From Euprymna scolopes (lineage: Eukaryota > Mollusca > Cephalopoda > Sepiida > Sepiolidae), in NCBI GenBank assembly GCA_024364805.1, contig CM044523.1, positions 6,391,855-6,430,760 on the forward strand: a DNA stretch of 38,906 nt. Direction: 5' to 3'. The notes beneath the pieces were generated by a model. It was not told the DNA's origin. It saw nothing but the letters and a program-made list of their open reading frames with translations, and did no database searches. Below are positions 1-11,119 of the stretch, piece by piece (within the stretch, counting starts at the first letter, position 1; each line of letters begins with the position of its first letter). The translations under genes and the position numbers were made by a program.

Positions 1-193
1 ATTCTTTACTAATGTTCATTCTTTACTAATTTTCATTCTTGACTAATTTTCATTTTTTTCTAATTTTCCTTCATTTACCAATGTTCATTCTTTAACAATT
101 CCCATTCTTTACCAATTTCTATTCTTTACTAATTTTCATGTTTTACTAATTTTCATTCTTTACTAATGTTCATTCTTTACTAATTTGCATGCT
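1..193. repeat. 17-bp minisatellite
   Basis: About eleven imperfect copies of a 17-base unit close to CATTCTTTACTAATTTT, with single-base variants (GTTC, TTGC, CCAA). The array is already running at base 1, so it continues to the left of the window. The copies are diverged, which suggests an old array rather than a freshly expanded one. No gene is visible in it. Confidence 0.9.
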
Positions 194-649
194 TTCTATT
201 TATCCGTTCTTCTTAAGCACATTCCGTCGTCCATTGCATATGTTACCTTATTTTGTTTCATTCATTTTGTTTATTCTTTGAATCCTTCAGGTACAATTAT
301 TTGCTCGGTCTATTTCAATGGTCATTCACTCAATTCTTCATTTCATTTTTAATTCTTCTTCCGTTTTTATTATCATTGTGTTTTAGTCGTTCCACCAGGA
401 AATTCTACTTTTCCTTCTATTCGTTTTCGTTTTTTTTTTGTATAACTAATTAAGATTTCTTATTACTGAATTAAAAATGTTAAAGTGGATAAATTGTTGA
501 CCGTAGATATTGCGATGTCAAAATATTATTTCAAAATCAATAAATCAATCCAAATATCAATCAAGACCACATTTATTCAAATTTTTTCACTCAAGTCGAT
601 GCTATTCAAATTTGGAACGCCTTAATTCAACACAATATTCAACTAATCG
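194..649. other. No gene seen
   Basis: AT-rich sequence with pyrimidine-rich stretches on the plus strand near 240-450. The short open frame at 253-453 encodes a Phe/Ser/Leu-rich string that follows from the T-rich composition. I see no domain or splice-supported exon. Confidence 0.6.
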
Positions 650-672
650 ATAATAATAATAATGATAATGAC

Positions 673-708
<36 letters not shown>

Positions 709-720
709 TATGATAATAAT
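650..720. repeat. (AAT)n microsatellite
   Basis: Trinucleotide tract of AAT with GAT and AAC interruptions, flanked by ordinary AT-rich sequence. Confidence 0.9.
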
Positions 721-2747
721 TACAACAAAATAGAAAAAATGAGAGATCATAAACCTATGCAAAACTAATCAGTCCATGAAGAAAGCAACACCCAGTTGTG
801 CGGTGGAAAAGGTCAGGTTATGCTAAATTATGTTTTTCTTTTCTATTCATGGCTATTCATTTAATTTTGATTATTTATTTTTGTTTAAAAATGTTTTCCT
901 TTTCATGAGGAATGAACAATGCACGCAGTGGAATGTCCAGATAATATTCTCTTTCTAATTGATGAGATGGGCTTGAATCGAATAAACATCAGCCATGTTT
1001 AAATGATCACTGCGATGAAAAGTAGGCATCGGTTATACAGTTTGGTTGGATATGATGGTTCTTGACGTGCGCGTGGTTGACGTTCGGATAAGCAGTTGGA
1101 TCATTGTGACGCTTTCTTGTCTTTGCCCTTGCAATTTGAGAAGAGCAACGCCGGTTCTGTCAGTCAGAAATGTAACGTGCCTGTATAGTTGATATATTAG
1201 ACCCTCCCGGGAAAATATTAGAGCGAGTACGACGAAGAAATAGAAAACCAGAAACGTGTTTAGTTAGGCTGTTATTTTTCATCAAGATTGTGAAATGACC
1301 ACTTTCAAATGATTTGATTATACAGAAAAAGAGGGAAAACACAACAAAGAGAAAATAGAATAATGAAATTGTAAAAGACTTTAAATAAATGCAAACGTAT
1401 ATAGGAAAATAAGGAAATGAATACAAGCAGAACAATCGAAAAAACTATTACAGAACAAAAAGTAAAATAAACGCCTGAAAACAAGAAAAATTTACACAAA
1501 GAAAAAAAAATGAGAGAAAGAAAAGTTTTCAATCACAGTGACATAAACGAGTAAACATAATAAAAAAAAAATAATATAGAAGTAAAATCGAAATAATGAA
1601 AAGTTCCAAAAAATGGAACTGATGGAAATTAGCAAATAATAATATAATGACAAGCCTACCAAATAAAGAAAAAAAAGAAAGTAGAAATAGGAACGACTTA
1701 GGAAATATACACATACGTTAAATTTATGTTAACGAGCAATTAAGAGTAATAGAGTAATAAGGAGAAATAGAGTAATTAACGAATAATTAATAGTCATAGA
1801 AAAGCTAATGTGAGTGTTCCGGTTAACATATCACCCATTCTTAGATCATATTATGACGAACACTTGTTAGTTTCTTTCGTAAACACTTAATCTAATTTAG
1901 ATATGTTTGTTTGTTTGTCCACCAATTTCATTCCAAATTATTACTCATTTGGTACTGCTTAGTACTAATCTAGCCTAACAGTTGTGGCGACCAGATAACA
2001 CATGCAGTTCACTATATTCTGGCATATAAGCATAAATATAACCATGTATATATAAGTATACAAAATGGGTCATAGTCTCAATGATATTGTATGAATGCGA
2101 ATATTCTTTGTTGACATTGGTTTCCCCGATATTTTTTTAGTCAGAATTCGTTCTAGAAAGGCAACGAGAGTTACAGAAGGATCCAAGTGAAAGTACCACC
2201 ATCCTACGTTATAGTGATTTTGTGTGGGGCACGAATTGGATTCGACTTGGGCACCCAGATCATCAAGCAGTGTCATTACACCACTGTCACCGCATATAGC
2301 ACCAAATTAATATTAGTTACTAAACTATGTTTCATTAGAACATAATTTTTACTCAGACTTAATCAATAAAAATTAACTTTGATCTTTATTTTCTATCGCT
2401 TCATGTATCTTTATATGTGTCTGATGATTTCTATCTGATTATTAAACGTACTTCAGCTTTTCTTTACTAAGCGTACATGTCGTGATACATTTTATTCTAC
2501 CAATTTGAGTATTTGAGATAGTGAGGACAAATATGAGATTTTAGAAATATAGCTATAATATTGTTGAAAAATAAAACATAGCAGCAAAATATATGGTCTT
2601 CACGTGTTTTCGAAGCAATTGTTTTTTATCAGGGGTTGCCCACAAATTGCAATCAGCATATTTTCTTATTCCTATGTTTTCGAATGCAGTTTACACTCCT
2701 TTATGCTATAAATCAAAATATTAAGCATTACGTTTGGAATTTCCCTC

Positions 2748-2750
<3 letters not shown>
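721..2750. other. Non-coding, partly purine-rich
   Basis: No gene or known element recognised. From about 1320 to 1720 the plus strand is strongly A/G biased with few pyrimidines, so minus-strand frames here (such as 1160-1435 and 1305-1532) read as Phe/Leu/Ser-rich hydrophobic strings and are best explained by composition. The rest is unremarkable AT-rich sequence. Confidence 0.55.
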
Positions 2751-2835
<85 letters not shown>

Positions 2836-2873
2836 GTATACATATATATGTATATATATGTATATATATATGC
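2751..2873. repeat. (TA)n microsatellite
   Basis: Pure TA from 2751 to 2834 (42 units), then an interrupted tail with GTATAC and ATATGTATA variants to 2873. Tyr/Ile repeat frames over it on both strands are artefacts of the repeat. Confidence 0.97.
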
Positions 2874-3205
2874 ATACATAATTTTAATCATGTCAAAATG
2901 CAGTTTATTTCCTTTTGATAGATTGATTGTTGCTATTTCTTCTAATGTATTAAGGAAAAATTGATTCACTAATTAATACAATAATTAAGTGATTGATTTT
3001 TTGGTACGAAACATATACTCTCAAGAATTGTAAATGTCGACTCAATTAAAGAAATAAATTAAAAGATGGTCAACATCATGAAATTTAGGATATAAAATGC
3101 ATTCATGCATTCATTCACTATATTGCTCTGTAATTACATTGAGCTTCTTAAATATTGATTAATATATATTACAAGGAAATAAAGTATATTTCCACAGAAA
3201 TATGC

Positions 3206-3208
<3 letters not shown>

Positions 3209-3296
<88 letters not shown>
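3209..3296. repeat. (TA)n microsatellite with slips
   Basis: TA tract broken by two or three AA phase slips. It is followed directly by a short GC-richer stretch (about 3298-3330), a change of composition also seen beside other TA tracts in the window. Confidence 0.95.
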
Positions 3297-3297
<1 letters not shown>

Positions 3298-4070
3298 CTA
3301 GAGGGGAGACCCGCTCTTAGCCTGGATTTAATGAGAATCGAGGAATGATTCACATTTTTATTATCGTTGAAATATGTAAAATCGATCAGTTTTTAATCAA
3401 ATTTATAGATTGTCTGGTCTAGTCGAGCACCTACTGGAATCAATTACAGTCTATTATACATTATAAATTATATTGAAGCAAAATAGTAAACCTTTTATCA
3501 TTACATTGCTCTGTATAGAACTGTTATTTTATATAATTTTTTTAATTACAGTTTAATGTGGAAAAGTCAAGTACCATGGATGAATTGTTCTCTAAACCGA
3601 AAATTGATTTCGAAGGCACCCGTGTCTTATCAAAAACGCTCGAGCCTTTTTACTTTTGCGGTGATGAAACTTCGAAAATGTACTTGTGATATAAACATAT
3701 AATACGGATGTGAATTTGAGTCAAAATATGACTATTTTTTCTGTGATTATTTTTCGATTATTACGCTACTAGCAAGGCCAGCCGGCGTTGCTTGGAACCG
3801 TAAAAGGCAACGAGAGAGATGAAGTTTATTTTGAACATACCTGGTATTCTTATGATAAAGGAATATTTTTATGTATATGTACCGTTTGTTATTTTGAGCA
3901 AAATAATATTTTACCTACCATAGAACGGGTATTATTCAACATATGTATGACATAATAGTACCTTTCTACGACAGGAAATTTACAGCACGTATGTGGAAAA
4001 ATGTCCTTTCCTAGGGCGGGTAATCTACAGCGCATATGTAATAATTTACATAATTTTCTATTGTGCTAAC

Positions 4071-5210
4071 TTTTCTGTATGTCACAGGTAGGAGTGTGTT
4101 TTTGCATCAGAGTGCTATAGTGAAGAAGTACTTAATTTATTGTATAAATGTCATACTCTTCGAATATATTACATTAGTTTCGGTTTTGATCACTTATGTA
4201 CATCACAGTTAATATTTTCTTCGTTTTTCCTATGGGTACTATACTGTATAAGCACCTTATTTTCTGGGTGGGATACTGTACAAGTACCTTTTTCTTATTT
4301 AAAATGAAAGAATTCAATAATTACTTTAAAAAGTAATTTTCTTTGGTGCTAATGTTTCTGTGCGTTAGGAGTAAGAATTCGTTTTTCATCTGATTGCTAT
4401 AGTGAAGAATCACCTTATTTCTCATTTAGAAGTCATACTACTTGAATATATAACGTGATTTTCGGGGTTAATTACTTTTATACACGTCACGGCATAGATA
4501 GGATGACCATATGAGTACTATATTGCAGAGGTACCTTATTTCTTGAGTAGGATAATTTACAAGTATTTATTTCTAGTATAAAGGCGAAACTCCTAGATGA
4601 GTTTACATAATTTCCTGTTGTGCTGAATTTACATATATCACAGATAAGATTTTTTGTTCTTACACCAGAGTGCGAAAGATACACATTATTTCTTACATAA
4701 ATACCATAATACCCAAATATATATCATGATTTTCGATTTTGAATACTTTTATGTACGTCATAGGTAACATTTTCTTTGTTTTTCGTACTATACTGTACAA
4801 GTACCTTATTTATTGGGTGGGATACCTTGGTCTGTTGTAGAATACTGTAAAGGTACCTATTTTCTAATGTAAAAATGATAAACCTCGATACTTTTATAAA
4901 ATGTTCTATCGTGCGAAATTTTCTGTACGTCAAGGGTAAGAATTGGTTTGTTTTTTTTTCATCTGGGTGCTATGGTGAAGAAGCATCTTATTTCCTATAT
5001 GCTAGTCATAGTACTCGAATATTTAACGTGATTTTCGATTTTAATATCTTTTATGTACGTTACAGTTAAGATGTTTTTTTCATATGAGTACTATACTGCA
5101 CCCGAACCTTATTTCTTGGGACAGATACTGTGCAAGCACCTTATTTCTTAAATATAGATAGAACTACTCGATGATTTTACATGATTTTCATGAGTACTGT
5201 ACTGTACAAG
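4071..5210. repeat. ~283-bp tandem array, four copies
   Basis: Four imperfect copies start at about 4071, 4354, 4628 and 4919 (steps of 283, 274 and 291). Each opens with a TTTCTGTAYGTCAC-like block and then carries a GAGTGCTATAGTGAAGAA block, an AACGTGATTTTCG block, a GAGTACTATACTG block and GTACCTTATTTCTTGGGTGG. A partial copy precedes the first (about 3870-4070). The copies are clearly related but well diverged, so the array is old. It lies inside the family R element. Confidence 0.85.
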
Positions 5211-5279
5211 TATCCTGTTACTTTTACAAGTTACATTGGAAAAGAAGTGACCATCGTGTGTGATGTTTGAAATGCGATA

Positions 5280-5590
5280 TCCATACAAATATATAAACAT
5301 ATATAATACATATAATTCATAAGGATCGGTTAATTAGTTTATGCATGAATCTAATACATAAAAATATATAACCATATGCACATATTAAACATTCATAATG
5401 ATCGGTTAATTAGTTTAGGGGTGAATCAAATGCATACAAATATATAAACATATACATAAATAGCATTCACATTGATCGGTTAATTACTGTAGGAGTTAAT
5501 CCAATACACAAAAAATATATAAGCATACACACATAATTATAATCCATTGTGATAGTTTCATCATTTTAGGAATAGATACAATACAAAATG
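5280..5590. repeat. ~75-bp tandem array, four copies
   Basis: The block GATCGGTTAATTA recurs at 5324, 5400 and 5474, with a degenerate fourth copy near 5551 (steps of 76, 74 and 77). Between these blocks each unit carries AATACATAAAAATATATAA-like sequence. It directly follows the 283-bp array. Confidence 0.85.
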
Positions 5591-5787
5591 ACATTAATTG
5601 ATCTATTTACGTGAATAGGAATGTAACAAATAAGCCGGTATATAATATATCATATATTTGAAATATGCCATTTTCGTTACGTACATCAAAAACATTCTTC
5701 TGCATTTTTTTAAATAAAAGTGTTTTTTGTAAAATAATTGCATAATAACATTTAGTCAAGAATACCGAAACGTAAAAACAACAAAGA

Positions 5788-5862
5788 GAGATGTGGTGGG
5801 GCTCGAACCCGCAAACTGGTGTTAGTAGAACGACGTCATTGCGTTATGCTCGCCAAGTTGGC
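5788..5862 (-). repeat. tRNA-like (SINE-type) block
   Basis: On the minus strand a box-A-like TTGGCGAGCATAACGC is followed about 35 bases later by GCGGGTTCGAGCCCC, which fits the pol III box B of a tRNA T-arm. A convincing acceptor stem and anticodon arm are absent, so this is not a tRNA gene. Similar spacing and words (GTAAAAACAA, GGCTCGAACCCGC, GACGT on the plus strand) occur in the units at 34860-35375, so it is a shared module of family R. Confidence 0.5.
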
Positions 5863-6064
5863 ATGTTTTCCAGTTTTAACCCATTTTGAAGCCATTAATT
5901 ATTTTAGCCAAGTAAATACCTCTAATAAAATTCTGCACAAAAAAAAAAAATAGTTTACGTTACTGTATGCATTCCAGCGACCATCCGTCTGAGAGGTGAT
6001 ACAACCTGAAAAAAGGTGAGAGACAGACAGGCACAGACAGACAAAGTGAGGTGTATATATTAGA

Positions 6065-7121
6065 TTAAGTTCTGATCAATTTGCTTGTTTTCTACAATGT
6101 TCATCAGATTAGAGAAATATGGGACTAAGGAATTTCGAACTGTTATAAAAGTTTACCAGATACATCACGTTAAAAAACGTTTAAAAAAACTGTAGCATGA
6201 ACGAAAATTGCAGAATAATATCATCCTGTGTAAGCTTGATTCTCTCTTGATAATGATTCCGTAATTAAAATTCTAAAATAATAAAATAAGATTTTTTTCT
6301 CATTATCATTGTACTAGTCGCGATATCTGTCGTCGTCAGTTTTCCGAATTTTACGAAAATTTATTCAAATATAAAACCAGCAATGCTACAGCATTTAAGG
6401 TTATTAATTTATGGAAAGACTTAGTAATCGCGGGCTTCTATTCCTCATTTTATACAACATTTCTAATTTTATAACATTGCATAAAATAATCATCAAATTT
6501 CGATCACCAACAGTATTTTTAAATGATATACATTACATATTTTTTCTTAATATATGTGATTGTTAGTAACGGTTTTTTGTTTCGGACCAGTAGTGAAAGT
6601 AGATACTTTTCATAGATCCCCCCCGTGACGGACTGTGAACGCAAAGAATCAACAGTTACAGTTGAAATGTCAACCACTGCCGAGTAATAAACACAGATAA
6701 TCGCTCCAAAACAAAAGTAACTGCCTGTGACAATCAATTCCCGCCACATGCAGCCAGTATATGCCAGTGTCAAACAATGCCAGATCATTCAAAATATATG
6801 ATTTCAATTGAGAGCAGTTTTACACTAATCATTGCCGCCAGTGACAGGGCGATGCACATACAGCCAGTGCCCGTAAGTAATCGCCCTAAACCAGCGTTAA
6901 TCTCCAGTAACAAGGGCTGATAAGGATAGTCAATGGCTTTCGTTAGCTGCGACTGCAAGAACTGGCAGAGAGTAGAATCAATATGATTTTATTTTGGCAA
7001 CGATTATTACAAAGAGCCGAAATTGGCGCGCTCACTAACATCGCAGTTCAGTTTGTTTTCATGGTGGTTCTCATCAAATCTTTTTAAGTCTGTGTCATCA
7101 ATTCAGCGAGCTCTGCCCGTA

Positions 7122-7124
<3 letters not shown>
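6065..7124. other. No gene seen
   Basis: AT-rich sequence with a somewhat more GC-balanced stretch at about 6600-7120 (several GCCAGT words near 6750-6900 that may be a decayed short repeat). No frame with recognisable protein similarity. Confidence 0.5.
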
Positions 7125-7196
<72 letters not shown>

Positions 7197-7206
7197 TATA
7201 TATATA
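7125..7206. repeat. (TA)n microsatellite
   Basis: Pure TA to about 7190 and then TAAATATATA variants. It starts directly after the GC-richer stretch GCTCTGCCCGTACAC. Confidence 0.95.
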
Positions 7207-7368
7207 CATAATGAACAAAACAAAAATTATATTTTCATAATTTTAAGACGTTTCCTGGATAAATGAAATTAAGAAAATAAAATACTGACACAATATTTGA
7301 AAATATATTTTGATATAATTAAATGTATGATATTATATATTATTATTCATCATTGAGATGAGTAGTAT

Positions 7369-7531
7369 TAATTAATTTATTTATTGTGGACAATTATCCT
7401 CATATTTCTTAGATGTTGTGGTTCCTATTCCGTCGCGGTTACAACCTGACGAAGGCCAGAGCAATAGTTGGCCGAAACGTTTTGAAAAAACATCTTTGAA
7501 AGATAAAGATAATAATCCGCAATAAAATAAA
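7369..7531 (+). repeat. Foldback with hammerhead-like centre
   Basis: Arms of about 46 bases, 7369-7416 and 7485-7531, are imperfect inverted repeats (ATTAATTTATTT opposite AAATAAATTAAT; AGATG opposite CATCT). Between them lie CGTC (7431-7434), CTGACGA (7446-7452), a perfect 5-bp stem GGCCA/TGGCC (7454-7458 and 7469-7473) and GAAACG (7474-7479). This is the order of a hammerhead ribozyme: cleavage triplet GTC, CUGANGA core, helix II, GAAA core, with ACG able to pair with CGT for a short helix III. Against it, one extra A (7453) separates the core from helix II and helix I beyond its first pair is weak. Penelope-like retroelements are known to carry hammerhead motifs, and such a relic lies 10 kb away. 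Activity is doubtful. Confidence 0.45.
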
Positions 7532-8689
7532 TTAATGTATGACTTTGTTCTATTTCATAAACGACAAAAGTCGTTGGCAATGCAAAAAAAGAAGGCATTG
7601 CGTTGTGAAAAATTGTAAATATTTTTCATAACGTAATATAACAGTTTATATATTTAAAAAGGTATGATGTAATTTATATGCTTTTTGGAAAAATATGCCG
7701 GTTATAATTAAAATATGGATGTGTAACTGAAATTAAATGAGCGTATTTTTGTTATGTAATTTATTAATTGATTATATGCATTAATAATTATATGTGTTTT
7801 TTTTCGGGGGGGCATTTAATCTATGTCTAAAATGTCATTATTTTATTTTAACAGGAGTTTACTTATTAATGACACTACATTATAGAAACCCCCACGTTGT
7901 TTAATTGTGCTTGAATTTGCGATAAGCGCTGATTTAAGAAGTCTAACAGTCGGAAATACTTAAAAAAATTCTTTGAATTACGTGTTTTTCGTAAATCTCT
8001 TTATTCTAAATTATTGTTATTATTAATGGACTTTTCCCAACAATTGGCGATTAAATTTCTAAAACGTATGAGAAAACACGGAAAATTATAAATACCCAAG
8101 TGATCTTAAATTTTCTTTGAATTAAGAACGTGGTATTCCAAGTGCCCACCTTAGCAACCTATTATTGCGACGATATATAGTATTTTAAAAACACATGCAA
8201 AACATTAGAGAGTCTGTACCATAGAATCGCATGGCAAATCACATTTTAGGAACCTGCAATCAACTCTAAAATGCGCATTTAATTCTATAAGGGTAAAGTT
8301 TATAAACTGCAAACCCTCAGTTCAACTAAAAATTGCTTAGCGGAAAACAGTAAATTGTTATGACATGCGTTCAGAGCTATATACCATTTTTACCTTTTCT
8401 AGCAATATCAACTAAATTTGCAGCCAAAACCGAAGACAGTAAGGCTTAACAAAAATAGAAAATGGCAGAAATATTTAGAAGACTGTTTCAATAATATGCA
8501 ACATCAAAAACAGATTGTTGTCTACAAGAAGAGAAAACTGGTTTATTATTGCAAACTTTAACAATAAAAACGTAAATACCAGAAAGCAATATAGTGTTCT
8601 TACAAAATTTAATCTAGAACGCGATTGACACGTTTTTTTTTCTCTAGACAAACGAAAGATTTTCACCTCTGTATTTTTTTAATGTTATG
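7532..8689. other. No gene seen
   Basis: AT-rich sequence without recognisable protein frames, tandem repeats or RNA genes. Confidence 0.5.
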
Positions 8690-10260
8690 ATGAGCATTGA
8701 TGATGCCGATAGGATCGCTTCTGAAAAGGTGTTTTATTATTTGAAAACTAGGATCAACAGAACACAACAATTGTACATCAGATTTTTCCGCAGAAAACAA
8801 AACATGACAACTTTTCTGAAACCGCACATCTCCTAACAGAACAGTTTAGTCCGAACGTATTGCTATTCCCTAGGCGATGCAAATACCTGAGTTTAACCAA
8901 GAAACATCAGGAGGCCAATTAAACATGTGCAACAATAGTCAACAAAAATTCCGACCAATATAAACTCGCTGAAACAAATGCTTAGGATTTTACATGCCTT
9001 ATGTATATCTACAGGAATTGCTATCAGCAAAAACATTTTTTAAAAAACTCTGAAATTCGACGCAGAGTTTATACGTAATTAGATAGGACGCCACAGTTGA
9101 CACAACAAATGTTAGCCGAAGACTATCCCCGAGGAATTATCATGAAATTCTTTTCCACAAACTATTGGAGAATCTGGCGTCGCATACGAAAATATACCTA
9201 CACTATCGAAGCTTTATTCTTAGGAAATAATAAAATGAAGGATAATGTTCCCTTCGACCACACAAAAGACAACAAGTTGCCGAACATATTAAGTATACAT
9301 GTTTAATTTCATTAAAATCTGAGATCATATTTATCAATCATAAATTAGCTTTGACACAATAAGGACTTGAAAAACAGCCAGAACGTTGACAGCGTCGGAA
9401 ATAATTTTAAATGTAAATGAATACATATGTTACATTTAACAGTATGAAAAACAAATTATAGGTATTTGTGTTAAAAACACAGGAACAGATATTTTGCAAA
9501 ATTTAAATGTGTCAAATTTGCCTATGAATGCATTTTGTCAAAGAGTTGAATTTTTATTGACTGAGAAAGAAAGTTTAGATTTAAAGAAAGTTCACTAGAT
9601 CTTCCTCCGCTGGTCTAAGGAGAAGCACAATAATTACAGCTAGATTCGAACACAAAAAAAATACGCATTGTTCAAGACAAAAAGAACTGTACCTTTCAAC
9701 TTATTTGAGAAAATTAATAGAAAGTTTGACAGATTAAAAATAAACAGCAGCCTAAAGGAGTTTCATTAAGTCAATGGGGCATCTATACTCCCTATGTAAA
9801 AAAAAAGTTAGAAGAAACCCTCGTTTGCGCTGACTTTAGCACAGGTTGGTACTCGGTGCTAAAAGATTTCTATTACTAACTTCATAGCCCTAAGGAAATC
9901 TTCATTCACTTAAAAAGTAAAAGCTCTTTTCTCAACTCGATTTCAGTGACGCACACCTTCACATCGAGGAAAAAGTCCGACTTACCTTGTTATCAACAGC
10001 CATAATGGGTTATTAAATTTGAAAGGTTTACTTTTGGAGTAAATATAACATCTGCCATTTTCTTTTAAATATATTGATACAATTTGAAGTGGCTTTGATT
10101 TCTCAATAGCATATTTGGATCATATTATCATAATGTATAAAGAATAGCATCTAGATCGTGTACACAAGTTATAGCCGTCATACCAAAAGCGTTTCAAAAA
10201 CAATTTACATCCACGCACTTCAAGTAGTTCCGTAAAACATAATGTCTCAAAAATATCATG
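8690..10260 (+). mobile_element. Ty3/gypsy-type gag-pol fossil
   Basis: A heavily broken LTR-retrotransposon relic on the plus strand. A gag-like part lies at about 8860-9160 (leucine/lysine-rich, ending in a TQQMLAEDY-like segment), a poorly preserved middle follows, and the reverse transcriptase part runs from about 9680 to 10260. The latter shows the ADFSTG word, an FSDAHL-like word and a KFERFTFGVN-like word in the order expected of a gypsy-clade reverse transcriptase. No long terminal repeats were found on either side, and RNase H and integrase are not clearly recognisable, although sequence up to about 10700 may belong to it. There are many breaks (well over ten), so it is old and inactive. 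The outer limits are approximate. Confidence 0.7.
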
Positions 10261-11040
10261 CTATGACTCACCAGTCGTAGGATTGAACTCTTTAAAACGA
10301 GCTCTCAAAATAGCATGCGGAATACCTACAGAAAAGGCATTACCAGAGTGTATATAGGTGTATATGATCACACAGAATCCTAACAAATAATCAGTATTAT
10401 CACCAGCAAACGATAATACCAGTATTTGAAAAGCAAACAAAATAAGGGACAGTATTGTTCTTTAGAAACGCTGTTTTCCAAACGAGAAAGTTTTCAACAA
10501 AAATAAAACGTCTTTGTGAAAACAAGGCATAATAGAGAAAAGACTTGGAAATATAGTAAATGTCATTCATGTTCCCAACTTTACTCATAAGATTCACGTA
10601 AATCAGATGAGAAAGGGTTGAATGATCAAAGCTATGCATCCACCAAAGAAGAAGATATCCTCGGAATAATATACGACACTTTCGATATTAAACCACTCCA
10701 ATTAGCTCCTTAGCAACGTCGATCAGGATGGACAGGGAAATTCACGGATCATTTATCCAGCGACCAAAAAAGAAAAAGTACTAAATACCCCTTGTGGGTT
10801 TCAAGGTTTGGAAGCAGTTAGTATGGAACGTATTGACTCATAATGTACTGTGCTAAACATTATATAAATTATACGAGAGTTATATAATGGTAGGGGAAAT
10901 ATCGCGAATTCCAGACTGCAACTAACAGCCGGAAAATACCGACAATTTTTAGTTGTATTTACTTTCTTGGTACAAAATATTATTTTTACTTAACCCTGTT
11001 GTTCGCGTCTGTTTCCTAGGGTCACAACAACAACAGCAAC
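10261..11040. other. No gene seen; possible fossil remainder
   Basis: Contains no recognisable gene. Parts up to about 10700 may be the decayed downstream portion of the gypsy-type fossil, but I cannot assign a domain. The minus-strand frame at 10400-10639 has no family match that I recognise. Confidence 0.4.
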
Positions 11041-11064
11041 TATTATTATTATTATTATTATTAT

Positions 11065-11096
<32 letters not shown>

Positions 11097-11119
11097 CTTC
11101 TGCTACTACTACTACTACT
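11041..11119. repeat. Compound triplet repeat with strand switch
   Basis: (TTA)n to 11065, then (AGT)n about 11066-11096, a short spacer CTTCTGC, then (TAC)n about 11104-11119. The AGT and ACT parts are reverse complements, giving a hairpin with arms of about 16 bases. Poly-Leu/Val frames over it are artefacts. A second small cluster, ACAACAACAGCAAC, lies just before. Confidence 0.95.

Larger units (their letters stand above)
3768..6064 (-). mobile_element. Long family R element (mini-me-like)
   Basis: Read on the minus strand, this region begins at about 6064 with CTAATATATACACCTCACTT followed by GTCTGTCT-type repeats (plus-strand AGACAGACAG near 6020-6050), and ends near 3770 with the GC-rich core AGCAACGCCGGCTGGCC. 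The same start and end types bound the units at 27877-28720 and 33815-36600. The first 90 bases of the minus sense also resemble the starts of the 36.6 kb units (CAGCGACC block, GATA, then AGACAGAC on the plus strand). Inside are a tRNA-like block at 5788-5862 and two tandem arrays (5280-5590 and 4071-5210). No open frame of note lies within, so it looks non-autonomous. The boundaries are approximate and a target duplication is not clear. It could instead be several family R fragments side by side. Confidence 0.6.

Noticed and set aside
5788-5862. Functional tRNA gene
   Set aside because: Boxes A and B are present but acceptor and anticodon stems do not form; kept only as a SINE-type block.
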